Assembly (NCBI GenBank): GCA_949752795.1
Contig: OX457065.1
Coordinates: 2,046,001-2,110,000 of the forward strand
Origin: Hyperoodon ampullatus
Lineage: Eukaryota > Chordata > Mammalia > Artiodactyla > Ziphiidae
Length of the DNA stretch: 64,000 nt
Reading direction: 5' to 3'
Made by a program: the position numbers and the translations under genes. The notes under the pieces are model-generated. The model made no database searches. It was given only the letters and a program-made list of their open reading frames with translations, and was not told the DNA's origin. Shown piece by piece: positions 10,438-22,733 of this stretch (positions within the stretch are counted from its first letter, which is position 1; each line of letters starts with the position of its first letter).

Positions 10438-10880
10438 GTAGTGGGTTGAATTGTGCCCCACAAAAGATGTGTCCACCCAGAACCTCAGAATATGTATGAC
10501 CTTATTTGGAATGAGAGTCTTTGCAGATGTAATTAAGATAAGGATCTCTAGAAGAGACCATCCTGAGCAGGGTGGGCTCTTTATCCAGTGACAAGTCCAG
10601 TGACACAGGGACTCTTGGGGAGGAGGGCATATGAAGCTAGAGGCTGGGACTAGGGTTCTGCAGCCTGGAACTAAGCAATGCCCATGGTTGCCCGCATGGC
10701 CTGAAGCCAGGAGAGGGGATGGAAGGGGTTCTTTTAGAGGCTCTAGAGGGGGCCGACCCAGCTGACACATTGGCTTTGGACTTGTGGCCTCCAGAACTGC
10801 TAGAGGTTACACTTCTGTTGTTTGAAGCTGTCAAGTTTGTGGTGACGTGTTGTGGTGGCCCCAGGAAACGAATAGAGATT
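10438..10880 (+). mobile_element. MLT1-like LTR (MaLR 3' LTR)
   Basis: Begins TGTAGTGGGTTGAATTGTGC directly after the internal region. It carries ACCTCAGAATATGTATGACC, TTATTTGGAATGAGAGTCTT, TGCAGATGTAATTAAGATAA and, towards the 3' end, GGCCTCCAGAACTGCTAGAG and TTCTGTTGTTTGAAGC. This order matches the MLT1 LTR family. No matching 5' LTR was seen upstream. Confidence 0.75.
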
Positions 10881-10889
10881 TTGGAAGAA

Positions 10890-11040
10890 AGGACTGAAGT
10901 CAGGAAGAGCTTCCAGTTACCTGTAATCTTGGGCAGGTCCCTTAACGCCTCTGAGCTCTGACTTTCTTGTGAGGAATCGCAGCCCCGGCTCACCCTCTGG
11001 GGTTGTCGTGCGGGTGACGTTGGCCTTCAGCGCTTTGCGG
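10890..11040 (+). mobile_element. MIR fragment
   Basis: CTTGGGCAGGTCCCTTAACG, CCTCTGAGCTCTGAC and the later GGGGTTGTCGTGCGGGTGAC match the MIR core in order. Confidence 0.65.
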
Positions 11041-11044
11041 GTGG

Positions 11045-12400
11045 GTCCATCGCTTGCTGACGGCCAGCTCTGCTCTTCCTTTCTTCCCCATGACCCCATC
11101 TGACCGGGGAGAAGACCTAGACAGTGGAGCCCGCATTTGAAGCCATTTGACCAACACCAAAGACCGGCTCTGGGCATCATGCCCACTGCCCCGGGAGCCC
11201 CCACAGAGTCAACCCGGGCTCTCCACTCACTGTCACGTGCCCAGGGCCTGTCGGACACTGGGGCACTGCAGGGCAGGCTACGAACTGGACAGCTCTCCCC
11301 CCAGGCCAGTGATATCCCAGGCAGGTTTCACTAATCTACTTGGGCGCATCTGACCGCTTGAACTCCCCCAGGGGTGCAGCGCGGCCCCTCCATAAACAGT
11401 TGTGTCCCCTCCCGGCCAGGCCGCCCGCTGGAGCCTGTCAGACCCTGGCCCTGTCTCTGCCGCCACGTCCGTCCAGCTGGGGCCCATTAGCTGAGGGGGG
11501 GAATGTTGGGGCCCAGGGAGTGAAGGAGAAAAACCAAACCCCACTTAGACCCAGACTGCTTTAAAGCCAGACATCCTGCGACTCGCCAGCCTTCTCCTCA
11601 GGCTCTTTGGCTCTTTGCATCCTCAGCAGGGGGAACCCGTCGGTAAGATCTGATCTTGGGATTCTAGGCTAGTGATGTTTCCGGCAGTGATTGGCTATCA
11701 GGGGTGTAATGTCAGGAACTGTCGGAGACGCACATGGTTCAGAAGGAGAGTCAGGGACCCGGGACCAGCCACAGGCAGGCTCTCCTCTCCTGCGCTTCAC
11801 CGGCCATCACGGCTCAGACCCCGAGAGCCCCCTCTGTCCCCGCCTCTGGCAGAGGGCGGTGTGCGGCACTGCCCACTAGGGGTGATGGCCGTAGAGTGCC
11901 CAGCACCCGGGAGGACACTTTGTCATTCAGTATTGCTGTCACATGGAACTCCTGTTGTGGGTTCCACAAGCAGTAAGTGGTGGGGTCCCTGCCTGGTTGT
12001 GAGGAAGCAGGTCTTTGCAGGGCTACTAAATGGGTTACTGCAGTGGAACCCGCGTCGCTTCTTGATAGTGAGGGGGCATCATCAGGGGGGTGTGGATACC
12101 TATTTAGTTGATAAAAGTTTTAGAGAAAGTTCAGAATTTGATAGCATATGCCTCCAAATCGAGTCCACATTCAGGTTTACTTACCTCTTTACGAAAAACC
12201 CCCAGAAAGGAAAAAGAAAATGCGAAACAGTCTTTGGCGTCGTTCCTCTTACCTTTGCCTCCGCTCTTGGAAGCTGTTTTACAGGGCTGAGGTGAGGCTG
12301 GGACTCGCTAGCAGTCTGTTCTCCTGCCCCCACAGGCCCGCGGCCCAGCCCCTCCTGCCCCAGCTCCAGCGACCTCTGCCTCTTGCCCTGGTGCCTCACC
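11045..12400. other. No gene seen; mostly unique intron
   Basis: GC-rich sequence with an AT-richer interval at 12090-12230. I recognise no repeat, exon or RNA gene. Open frames of up to about 200 codons overlap on several frames and lack motifs. Confidence 0.6.
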
Positions 12401-12625
12401 TGCAGCCTTCGTGGGCCGGCTCCCCGCCCGGAAGGGGTCTCTCCTTGCAGCTCCCGCGGCCCCCCACCGGGTGCCTGGCCGCTCGCCCCCATGTGTGTCT
12501 CTGCCACACGTCGCACTGCAGAATCTCCTTGAGGACAGAGGCTGCGCCCGTCCGGCTCTGTGCTCTCAGCACCCGACCCGGAGCTTGGCCCAGACGAGGC
12601 CCCAGAAATTATTTAGTGAACAAAA
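12400..12625 (+). mobile_element. L2 3'-end remnant
   Basis: GAATCTCCTTGAGGACAGAG, CTGTGCTCTCAGCACCCGAC and AATTATTTAGTGAACAAAAC resemble the L2 3' end (the 'gaggacaggga...cccagcacc...aaatatttgttgaa' series). Strongly diverged. Confidence 0.5.
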
Positions 12626-13234
12626 CAGTAGGAAAAAGCCAATAAGCAAATAAGCAGTTTGTTTCTGAGTAGGATTTTGATTCAAAGTATGCAGTTGATG
12701 ACCTTAGAGGGCTGTGTTTGTAGAAGATGCTCCCCGTGGGCCCAGAAGCAGGAGTGGAGCGGGCGGTGGCCACTCCTCCTCGAGGCTTGTGTCTCGGTGC
12801 CTCAGCAGCCAGGAGGCCCAGTGCTGGCTTATTTTTCGGAGAATGACTGTAAGTCAGGTGCCCAGGGCCACAGAGCTGGCTTCTCGAGCCACCTTTCTCT
12901 CAGGACTGAGCCCTCTGCTTCAGTGCTTTGTGTCCAGAAGTGTAGTGGGCCCATCTTCATCCTTAGCCATTTCCTGTTACAGAAGATTCATCAGGAAGGA
13001 AGCAGCGCCAGGCTGGCCAGGCCACCTCTCCCAGCCCCGCCAGCCCCTCTGACTGGCACCGCGGGGAGAGGAGGGCCACCTGCGGCCTGTGGTGAGCGGC
13101 TGTGGTCCCTACTGCCCTGCCGTTGTCGCGGGCGCTGCTGTGACCTTGGTTTTATTTTTCTCGTTAAAGGAAAGTTGAGTGTTTCCTGAGTACACAGAGA
13201 GCAAGTGTACCACTTAAACTGAATATTTATCATT

Positions 13235-13445
13235 CTTTCTTTTAAGAATAAAACAGTAATAAAAATACCATAAACATTGCTTTAATTATTCACAGGCTTC
13301 AACTCGTAATAATCATGGGGAAAGGGCAAGTGAGACGTCTTTTTAAAGTAAAGGCACTTGCCTGCTTTCGTTTGAAGTTTTGTTAAAATGCTTTATTATA
13401 ACATGTTCTTGTTTACAAATAAATGCCGGCCACTAGAAGTTCTTT
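13235..13445. other. AT-rich island, possibly conserved
   Basis: An abrupt AT-rich stretch in GC-rich intron with motifs such as GCTTTAATTATTCACAGG and CGTAATAATCATGGGG. No repeat family recognised. It could be a conserved non-coding element or a very old repeat. Confidence 0.3.
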
Positions 13446-13839
13446 TTTTTTTTCGGTCTTTTCAAAAGTATTTAAATGAGATGATTCTGGGCAAGGGAAG
13501 TCCAGAGTCTGAGCCAGCCTTATGGGACTGAGCTGGCTTCCGTCCGACCGCCAGCCGCGTCCTTGGCTTGCTGTTGGTGACCAGTGTTTGTGAGGACACA
13601 CACAGGGGTGTGTGGATTAGGACAGGTCCCGCTGGGTAATTGCATCTGCCTGCCCGCAGGCCCCTTTCCTCGCCCTGCACAGCGTGCTCAGGTGGAATTG
13701 CAGCCCGAGGCAGGGCCTCTTCGCGACAGGGCAGCGTCCTCTGAGAGCAGGTGGCAGGTCCCTGGTGTGAAGGAGAGGAGTGGGGCTGGGAGTGGAGGGG
13801 GTGCTCTGGCAGCGGGAACCGTGCAGCGGCCCGGCGGGG

Positions 13840-14520
13840 AGGCAGCCTAGTGACTTGACGGCCTGCGAGAAGGTCACTGTGGCTGGTGCTCAGAGAACAG
13901 TCACCGAGGAAGAGGGGCTGTGGGGCTGGAGGCGGGAGCGGAGCACAGGGGTCCAGAGGTCTCCGTCCAACAGCTACTGAGACATGCAGGTGGTTTTGAA
14001 GGGTGGAGAAGGGAGCGTGGTTGTGTGCGTGCATATGCATTTCCCGGTGTGCTGGAGAGGCCAACCATATGGGGAATGGATGCAAGGGGGCCAGAGTGCC
14101 TTTCTGGGGACCATTAGGAGGCTGTTGTGTAGTCCAGGCAGATGGAGGGGACGTGGATCAAGCTGGCGGCAGTGCCGTGGGGCTTACGGCTGTTTAGGAG
14201 GTGGCATGGACAAGGCTGGTGAGGCAGTGGGTTTGGGCCAGGTGCGGGGGGGGCCACGTCCGAGACAGCCCCCAGGTCTCTGGCTTGAGTAGCAGGTGGG
14301 GTGGTGGAGCCGTTGCTGCGGGGGAGCCGGGAGCGGTCTGGGGCTGAGGGCGGAGGCAGAGGGGAGCGTGGGTTGGGTTTTAGCAAGATGGAGGTATTTG
14401 GGGGCATCCAGTTGCAGGGGAGGTGTATGGGGCTGAAGCTCAGACGCCAGGGAAGACATGAATTTGTGCGCTGTTGGCGAATCCAGCCGCTGCCTCGGGG
14501 CCTCTGGCGGGGAAAGATGA
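13840..14520 (+). repeat. Ancient dispersed mammalian repeat (family not named)
   Basis: Contains a GAGAAGGTCACTGTGGCTGG block, TAGGAGGCTGTTGTGTAGTC, CAGGCAGATGGAGGGGACGT, GTCTCTGGCTTGAGTAGCAG and GGGGCATCCAGTTGCAGGGG. These follow a well-known mammalian dispersed consensus ('...gactggttaggaggctattgcagtagtccaggc...'). I recognise the pattern but am not sure of its family name. Confidence 0.55.
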
Positions 14521-14529
14521 GAAAAGTTA

Positions 14530-17500
14530 AAAAGCGAGCTTCAGCTGTTTCTCCTAAGGCTTTATTTCTGGTGCTTTAAAGGCTGCCAACCCTCCTCCTG
14601 TTCTTGGCTTGGGAGCCTTCCCAGTTGTGCACGGTGAGGGTCTGAGTGGCCCTGGTGTTGGCATTTCAGGATACAGGGAGGGTCTTTCTGGGGGTGTTTG
14701 CGCTCTTTCGGATGACAGACGCCCCGGGCCAGCCTCGGGAGGAGCTGCCCCGGCCTGCCGGAGCCCGTGCCCGACTGCGCAGCGTGCGTCCGCGGGGAGG
14801 GCAGCCGTTCCCCAGGCTCCACGACGCTGCCGCGCCAGAAACGAACGGGGTGACTGGGCGGAAGGTCAGGAGTTTAAGAGCTTGTTTCATTCAAGACGGG
14901 GGTAAGAGACAGGAGGGGAGTGCGCGGGGTTATATGTGGATCCTGGTATTTTCTTTGAGCTGTGGGGAGAGTGGTCGGGGCAGGAGGGGAGGCAGCCCGC
15001 CAGAGGGAACGCTGCCAACAGAGCTCCTAATGCGATCCAGACGCAGCCCATCTCCCGCCCCTAATGCAGTCCTGGCGGCAGGAAGGCCCGGCAGCAGGCC
15101 GTTAACCCTTCGGGTGCTGGCCGCCCGCAGGCCTCGGCCCTCAGCGCGCTGATGTCGGCCCCTGACTCGGTCCCAGGCGCGTCCTGAGACGGTCAGCAGC
15201 TGCACGTGACAGGAGCTCGCCCTCCGCAGCCGTGGGGACCGGGGTCTCCGGTCACTCGGCTGCCGACCTGCACCCTTCAGGGGCCCTTCCCCGGACACTG
15301 ACCGGGGCCGAGAGCGTGGGCGACATTTTCTCAGGAAAGAGGTGGCTGCAGGGTCCCAGGGGAGGGGTGGCTTGCCCGGGGTTATGTGGCTGGTGGGAGG
15401 TGAGCTGGGGTGGGACCCCGGGACCCTCGGCCTGATCAGTGTCTCTGGTTGCCTTGGGGGCTGTGGAGCCTGCGCCTGCCTTGCTTCCTGGGGGGACCGG
15501 CCCCATGTCTGTTTTCCCTGCCCTCTCCGAGCCCAGCAGCCAAGGAGCGCGCGGGTTTTCCGCGCTGTGAGTGGACTGACAGGCTCATTGCGGCCCCGAC
15601 AGGGTGACGTAAATGTGGGTGGGGAGAGCACGCTGGAACCGCCAGGCCCACGAGCCTGCTCCGGGCCCTCAGTGAGTGTCTGTGGATAAAGGGGACGCAC
15701 AAGCCCGTCTCCGCACGTGTACAGCTTGGTCCCACCCGTTCAGGAAAGCCGTGCATGTGTGCATATGTTTGTGTATAAATGCGTCAAAAGAGATCTGAAA
15801 GGAGACACAGCGAACTGTGAATAGTAGTTCCATCTTGGGGGAGGGAGGGAAGGCGGAATTCAGGGCTGAGAGAGAGCTTTCATGTTTCAGTCCATGTAAT
15901 TGGTGTTCAGATCTTTTACAACGAGCTTGGATTCATCTGTTTCTTGTGTGGCTTTTAGGGAAGAAAACACAGAAAGAATTAGAGGAAGAGCAGCTTCTGT
16001 TCTGCCCTTCCCCCTCCTCTCTCACCTCCCTGTGGCCTCACCTGCCTCGCCCGGGACGGCCACTCTCCCCGGCGGCGGGCTGTGCTGGGGGCCACCTCCT
16101 CTCAGGAAGCCTGAGGGGCCTCCGTTCCCGGCCCTGCAGTGTGGCCTGCAGTCACCTGGCCCCCTGCGTGGATTCCCGGCCTGCCCTCTGGCTGCGGTGC
16201 CCGGGCCACTGCCCACTCGCCCTCCCAAGCTGTTCTCCCTCACCCCTCCCAGGCTCCCAGCCTTTCCTCTCCCGTCTCCCTCGTGTCTCTCCCCCCAGAG
16301 CTTCACAAAAGCCCTTGTTTGCGGACATTGCCTCCTGCCCTGTGGGGTGGCCTGGTGATACTCTTGTCCCTTTAGCAGGAGCAGCCGTCTTTCCCGTTTT
16401 AACCCCGGGAAGGCCGGGCGCCGCTCTGCTTGCCCTCGCGCCCTGCTGAGCGCGTGCCTCTGCTTATCGAGAGCCTGACCCCCGCCAGAGCCACCATGGT
16501 TCTCGCCCCCCCCCGTCCACGACGCCCCGGGGACACGAGGAGAAACCAGGGCCCAGAGGAGCTGAGTCGTCCCCCAGGCTCCCGTGTTTCGGGTGTAGAC
16601 CCGCGTGCCTCTCCCGTGGCCTGTCCCGGGTCCACCGTCCCTGATTCGAGCCTCCACGTTATGTGCCCACTTTTCTAGGCTGCTGTGGGGTGCTCGGGAG
16701 TGACCCTGCCCCTGCCAGCGTGCTGGCCTCAGGCTCTGCAGACCTCCGGTGTCCTCCTCAGTTTTAGCTTAACCTGGGCCTTGAGAGAGGAGGGGTTTGG
16801 GCGATGCGGCCTGGTCCCCGGGGCGACTGCAGCCCGGCTCTGGTAAGAGCCATGTCCCCGGAAAGGCGCCTGGCAGACACACGTGAGCTGTGATGGCGGG
16901 GAGACCGTGCCAGACTGGCCCCTGTGGAGGTTTAGAACCTTGTGAACTTGGCCACCTCCCTGAGTGGGGACCCTGAGGCCCTCCCACAGCTCCCCACGCT
17001 GCCCGCTGACCCTCGCTGTCCCCCGCCCGGCAGGGCCCACTGGAAGGGACTCTTCTGCTGGCCTCCTGCTCCCCGCTCGTGCTCCTGTGACCTGGATGAG
17101 ATGTAGCGACCAGCGGCCGGAAGTGTGTGGCCTGTCCGCTTCGGGCCAGGGGCGCCTCAGCTCCAGCCCCCTTCCTGGCTGCGGCCTCAGGTCACGGGGA
17201 GCCTGCGAGGGGCTTTTTGATGTGCACCGTGGATGCTTGGCTTGGCCAAGTTTGTTTGCTTAAGCATTGCTGTTGCCAGATCCTTCGGACCTTCTCTTTC
17301 TTTTAAAAACATGCTGCTTGCCAAAGGTTATTTTGGATCTGTTTTTGTTTATCAGGTAGAGTTGTTCCAGCACGATTGAAAGCAGACCCACATGTTGACA
17401 CGCGCCTGAGCTGCTCTCGGCCCGCGCACATGCACACACACGCACATGCGCGCACACAGGCTCTGTGCACAGCCGTCCAGGGCCCTAGAACATACACGGC

Positions 17501-19870
17501 TTACGAGTGGGGTCTGGGGGTGGCAGCCTGAAGATCTTCATCGTCCAGGTGATAGCGATGGCGGGATTTCAGGTGGGGAGAAGCTGGGGGCTGTGACCTC
17601 TTGGGAGTCTCAACCAGGTGGGTGATGGAGCTTTGGGACCGGCGGGCCCGAGTGACCTGCCTGCTCCAGTCCAAGGCTCGCCCCACCCCCAGGCCTGCGG
17701 GGAGCATCGCGCGGGCTGTGGCTGTATCCTTGGGAAGCACGCAGGGCTGCGTGCAGTCAGCAGGGGCGAGGGAACGGGTGTGGGGCTCCAGTTTAGGTGA
17801 CTGGCTTTCTCCTGCGGGCGCCTTTGGGTGCTCCCTGCCAGAGGGCCTGCAGTGAATTTCTTCTGAAGATGCATCTCTCTCCATCGGGACCTGTTGTGTG
17901 TATGCAGGGCTGCTCAGACAGGCCTTTCTGGAGCTCCCCCTCAATCCTTGCCGCCTGGTCCCATCGTACGCAGAGGGACGTGGTTAGGGTTACTGTCTTT
18001 CCTGCTCCAGGCCGGCAGCTGGACCAGTACTGCGAGGGTGCACTGTGCCCAGAGCGGGTGTGTGTGTTAGCTTGCTGGAGTTTGATGACCTGTGACAGGG
18101 ACCCACGCAGGTGAGCACACCTGACAAGGGACTGCGTCTGCTTCATGACAGCCTGCTTCTGCTCTGAGCACGGCTGAGTCAGGGCCTGCAGGCTGTCAGG
18201 ACCAAGTCTCTCGACTTCACTCTGCTCCATGTGGCTTGGCCTCAGGCAGACTCTATCCTCCTGGGAGCCTCCTTCCCGGCCGCGGTGCACAAGGTCCCCA
18301 GACCCAGGGGCCGCCGTCAGTGGCTGGGCCAGCGGGGCAAGTTGGGCCCGGGGCACACGTGCGGTCTCCCTTTGGCTGAGCTGGGTATCCCAGTCGTGAC
18401 ATCTGTGTGATGCTGCCACCACTCCTGGCCTGCAGGAACCCCGCTTCCATTTCCAGCCTTAAACCAATGAAGGTCCACATTGAGGGTTTGGAGAAAGCTT
18501 TGTTCCTCCCCAAATGGGAGCGAGGAGGCTCATTTTATTATAATAACATTTTCTTCAGATTAAAAAAATAATAATAAGTGCTTGCCATTAAAAATGCGAC
18601 ACTACTGAAAAGGATGCAAGAGTGACCTCCAGTCCCACCCACTGGAGAGAAGCCCTGTGACCCTTTGTCAGCCCCCCAGAGAGCTTGAGTGAGCACAGAC
18701 ATGCGGGGGCAGCGCGACGCAGTGAGGCTGTGTGTCGTGTGCAGCCGGGTACCCTCCATCCCCACCGCCCCGCAAGCTGGACGTCATTCCTTTTCAGTAA
18801 AGGGAGATCGTATAGTCACGAAGCTGACTGCAAAGTTCAAAAGTAATCATGCCTGAGTTTGGGAATCGTTCTAACATGTATTTTACACTCCCCTCTTTCG
18901 TCAAACTGCACAATTCTTCCTAGAATACTGCTTATAATTTCATCTTTTCGTGATGACTCAGCTCATTTTGATGAACCAGTGGACGTTATAGGGTTGGCTC
19001 TGTTGAAGTGTGTGGTCTGTTTGCTCCTCTGAACGGCTCCCTGCACACAGCCCTGGGGGTGCTGGTAGCCTGTCAGGGGAGCGGGGGGAGTGCTGTGGTG
19101 TGCAGGCCACAGGCTCCTTCCCTAGTTATGGGGCCTCGCAGAGGCCAGGTGTGAGCAGAGGGTCCAAGTGGGCTTCTGGGCACTCCTAGGGTTGCCTGAT
19201 GAGGGCAGAACCCTCCCACCATTTGCCTTTACCCCGAGAGCAAGGGGAGCGCTGAGGGGTGTAAACAGGGGAGGAGGGAGGGGGAGGGCGGGAGTAGGCA
19301 CCCCAGCTGGGTAGACGTAGACGTCTGACCGAGGGGTCCGGAGTGGGTATGGGGAGCTGGCTGGGTCCCGGCGAGGGATGGCAGTGGTTTGGTCCAGGGT
19401 GGTGCTGGCAGAGAGGACAGGCCGTGCCCAGCAAGTGATGCAGTGGGTGCAGGGGTGGGGGGGCGGGGGCTCTGGGATTTCCGGCCTGTGTGACGAGATG
19501 GGTGGTCGCGCTGAGGGTGCAGGGAGACCGGGTGGGGCGCACGTGATGCGGGGGCCCTTGGAGCCGACACAGGGCTCTGACGTCCAGGGCAGGACTCAGG
19601 AGTCATCCTGTCCTCGATGCCTGGTCCCCAGAGGTGTGGGTGGTGTGACACCAGCTGGGGAGCTTAAAGAGGACGCCTCACTTTCTGAAGACCTGGGGAG
19701 GGTGGGGAGGGTGCCTCCTCGCCGTGGACCCCCGCTCCTCTGGCCCCGCCCCTTCTCCTGCCCCTTTCACGGCTGTCCCCAAGTCTCCGTCCTGCTTCAG
19801 TGCACTACCTGTGCCTCCAAGTACTTCCTAGTAGCTTAGCCAACACACCTTTAAAATAGGAACTTGATAA
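14530..19870. other. No gene seen; GC-rich unique intron
   Basis: Mostly CpG-containing GC-rich sequence without recognisable repeats apart from a short CA/CG-rich patch at 17425-17460 and an AT-rich interval at 18530-18600. The stretch 19130-19670 faintly resembles the same ancient dispersed repeat as 13840-14520. Open frames exceed 200 codons in places but occur on both strands at once and have no motifs. Confidence 0.55.
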
Positions 19871-19969
19871 TACCTGTGAACTCAGGAGTTTGCTCTGCCA
19901 GTTACCTTTTTTTCTATCTGGAATGTGATATAAATGTCTCTGCCACATAGATTTGTATTCACTAATAAT

Positions 19970-20125
19970 GTGTAATATTGTTTTATTTAAAGCTACGTGT
20001 AAATGATAACATCCTGTGTGTTCCTACTCCAGGCTTGCTCTTTTCATGTTCATTCAGCATTTTGTGTTGAGGTTTATCTTCGCTGGTAGGTATGGTTTTA
20101 GCTCCAGGTTTTAACTGCCGTGTGC
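19970..20125 (-). mobile_element. Old L1-like fragment, antisense
   Basis: AAATGATAACATCCTGTGTG, CTTGCTCTTTTCATGTTCAT and TTGAGGTTTATCTTCGCTGG resemble a widespread antisense L1 3' consensus. Diverged. Confidence 0.5.
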
Positions 20126-20769
20126 TGTTCTGTTAGGACTCAGCACAGTTCATTCATCTGTGCTTTTCTTCTTGGAATTCCCGTAGCATGTTTGCACCCT
20201 TCCCTGCAGCTCTTGCACACACAGTGGTGTCTGTCTGGGGTCTGCTCCCGCCTCCACCTCCCCACTGAAAGCCGCTTGGTCAAGGTGGGGGTGGGAGAGG
20301 GAGTGAGGCTGCACCTCCTGGGGGAGGAGTGTCTGTGGAAATTATTTGGAATTCTTATTTACGGGAGCGGTGTCTCTCCTTGCTGTTTATTTAATCAGGG
20401 TACATTTTACATGCTGGGTTATAACCCGCTGCCTCGTCATCCTGCTCCTCCGCTCGTCCCTGCCTTGGCCCTGGGAGCCCTTTCAGGCTCTCCTGTGTCC
20501 CCTGGACGTGGCCCCCTCCTTTCGCCTTCTGAGCACTTGCTTTGCTTCTGGGGCCCCATGCTGCTCCAGGCCCATCTGGTGTCATCCCTGCCCCAGCCCC
20601 GGAATCTGCCATTTCTCCAGGGAGCCTTGTCCCTTCCTTGGAGAGTGAGTGGTCCCGAAGCCAGGGTCTGGAGCTGGGGTGTCCCTGCTTCTGGGCCTCT
20701 CAGCAGACAGAGCTGGGAGGTATAAGTGAGCGCACGTATCTGTAATGACAGACACACACGTATCCATCC

Positions 20770-21010
20770 GTCTGTGTCTCCGCCGGGCCTCGCGTGCATC
20801 CAGACCGATGTGTGACTTCAGTGGAGCCTCCTGCCGGGCTTGTCCGCAGCTCCACTCCCACAGTGACCAGCCCGGCTCCTGCCATCCACCGTCCTCCCTC
20901 CGTCCACCTCCTTATTTGTTCAGCTACTTGTACTGGATTGTGAACTCACGCCCCGGGAGCTGTTTTTGACTGTGGGCGCCCACGGTTCCTGAGCCCTTAT
21001 CTGTGGCAGC
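20770..21010 (+). mobile_element. L2 3'-end remnant
   Basis: CTTGTACTGGATTGTGAACT followed by CACGCCCCGGGAGCTG and GAGCCCTTATCTG matches the L2 '..actagattgtgagctcc..' 3' end, poorly preserved. Confidence 0.4.
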
Positions 21011-21099
21011 AGGAAGGTTGCTGTCCACGCAGACGTTTGGCGTGAACTCAGAGAGATCACTGGGCAGGTAAGACGGTGACGCGCCCCCTCCATCCTGTA

Positions 21100-21262
21100 G
21101 TTAACTTTATTTTTTAATAGTTAAAAAAATAGGTGATAACATTTTCATGATGGGAAAAATCCAAACTACACAAAGATGTAGAGTGTTCCCACCCTTGTAC
21201 CGTTTCCAGTTTCTTTCCAGGAGTCTGTGTGCTTTCAAGCATATCCATGTACATGCCCTCCG
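21100..21262 (-). mobile_element. Old L1-like 3' fragment interrupted by a SINE
   Basis: ATGGGAAAAATCCAAACTAC and GTTCCCACCCTTGTACCG resemble an old antisense L1 3' consensus that resumes after the SINE at 21501-21600 (TTAATGATACCTTAGTATAC). The subfamily is uncertain. Confidence 0.4.
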
Positions 21263-21264
21263 CC

Positions 21265-21267
<3 letters not shown>

Positions 21268-21302
<35 letters not shown>

Positions 21303-21490
21303 GGTACGCAGGCCTCTCACTGTTGTGGCCTCTCCCGTTGCGGAGCACAGGCTCCAGACACGCAGGCTCAGCGGCCATGGCTCACAGGCCCAGCCGCTCC
21401 GCAACACGTGGGATCTTCCCGGAACGGGCACGAACCCATGTCCTCTGCATCGCCAGGCGGACTCTCAAACACTGCGCCACCAGGGAAGCC
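21268..21490 (-). mobile_element. CHR-2 type SINE, antisense
   Basis: A T tract of 33 (21268-21300), then GCGGTACGCAGGCCTCTCAC through CACCAGGGAAGCCCC. The direct repeat CCTGATTTTTT (about 21263 and 21491) is the target-site duplication. It carries several private changes relative to the other copies here (CTCCAGACACGC, CAACACGTGGG, CGGAACGGGCACG). Confidence 0.93.
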
Positions 21491-22492
21491 CCTGATTTTT
21501 TCTTTATATTAATGATACCTTAGTATACACATTGTTTTGTACCTTGGTTTTTTTCCCGCACAAAAAGTCTGTCTTGGAAGACAGACAGTGAGAACACACA
21601 GCTCTGCCTTTTTTTCTCTGACTGCCTGGTAGTGCTGGTATGGAGGCGCCTGGACCCTGCCTTTGGGCCTGTGCTTGCCCTCCTCCCGGGCTTCCTGCCA
21701 CGTGGCTCTGGAGCTGTGCGATGGAGTAACAGGATGCTCCCCTCTTCACGTGCTTGTTGGCCAATCAATAATCGTCTTCCGAAATGACTGCTCAGTTCCT
21801 GGACACATTTCCACGTCTGGTTGTTTATCTCATTGTGGATTTGTAGTTCTTATATATTGGGACACACGTCCTTTGTCAGACAGCACGTGTTGAGTTGATT
21901 TCTCCCAGGCTGTAGTTCGCCTTTTCATCTTCTTGATCTTTTGAAGGTTTTTAATTTTGAGAACTTCAGTTCATTGATCTTTAAGTGTATGGCTTGTCCT
22001 TTTTTTGTCTCTGAGAAATCTCTGCCTGTGCCCACCCCATGGTTAGGACGATAGTCTATGTTTTTCTTCTGGAAGCTTTATAGTCTTAGCTTTATGTTTA
22101 GGTCTGTGTTCCATCCCAGATTAGTTTCTTTGTATGGTGTGAAGAAGGAATTGAAATTTATTATTTTTTTCGTATGTGTCTTTCAGTACCATTTATTGAA
22201 AAGACTTGCCTTTCCCATTGAATTGCCTTGGCATCTTTGTAGAAAAAAAAAAAATCAAGTGATGAATATGTGTGGGTCTGTGTCTGGACTCTGTTCTGTA
22301 CTATTGATTGGTCTACTTTTATTCTAATCTTATTCTGTCTTGATTACTGTAGCTTTACAGTGAATTTGGAAATCAGGTAGTGTGAGTCTTTCTTTTTGTT
22401 CTTTTTAGATACTGTTTTGACCTTTCTAGGTTCTTTGCATCCATGTAAATTTTCAAATCAAATTAATTTCTTTTTTAAAAAATGTGCATTGG

Positions 22493-22494
<2 letters not shown>

Positions 22495-22542
<48 letters not shown>

Positions 22543-22733
22543 GGTACGCGGGCCTCTCACTGTTGTGGCCTCTCCCGTTGCGGAGCACAGGCTCTGGATG
22601 CGCAGGCTCAGCGGCCATGGCTCACGGGCCCAGCCGCTCCGCGGCATATGGGATCCTCCCAGACCGGGGCACGAACCCGTATCCCCTGCATCAGCAGGCG
22701 GACTCTCAACCACTGCGCCACCAGGGAGGCCCC
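22495..22733 (-). mobile_element. CHR-2 type SINE, antisense (twin copy A)
   Basis: A T tract of about 46 (22495-22540), then a body at 22541-22733. The target-site duplication is TGCATTGGAATTTT (22485 and 22734). The body is identical over 192 bp to the copy at 23624-23815. The long pure T tract suggests a young insertion. It lies inside the antisense L1 block. Confidence 0.97.

Noticed and set aside
14930..15700. 256-codon minus-strand frame
   Set aside because: Low-complexity Pro/Arg/Ser-rich translation in GC-rich intron without motifs or exon-like splice context.
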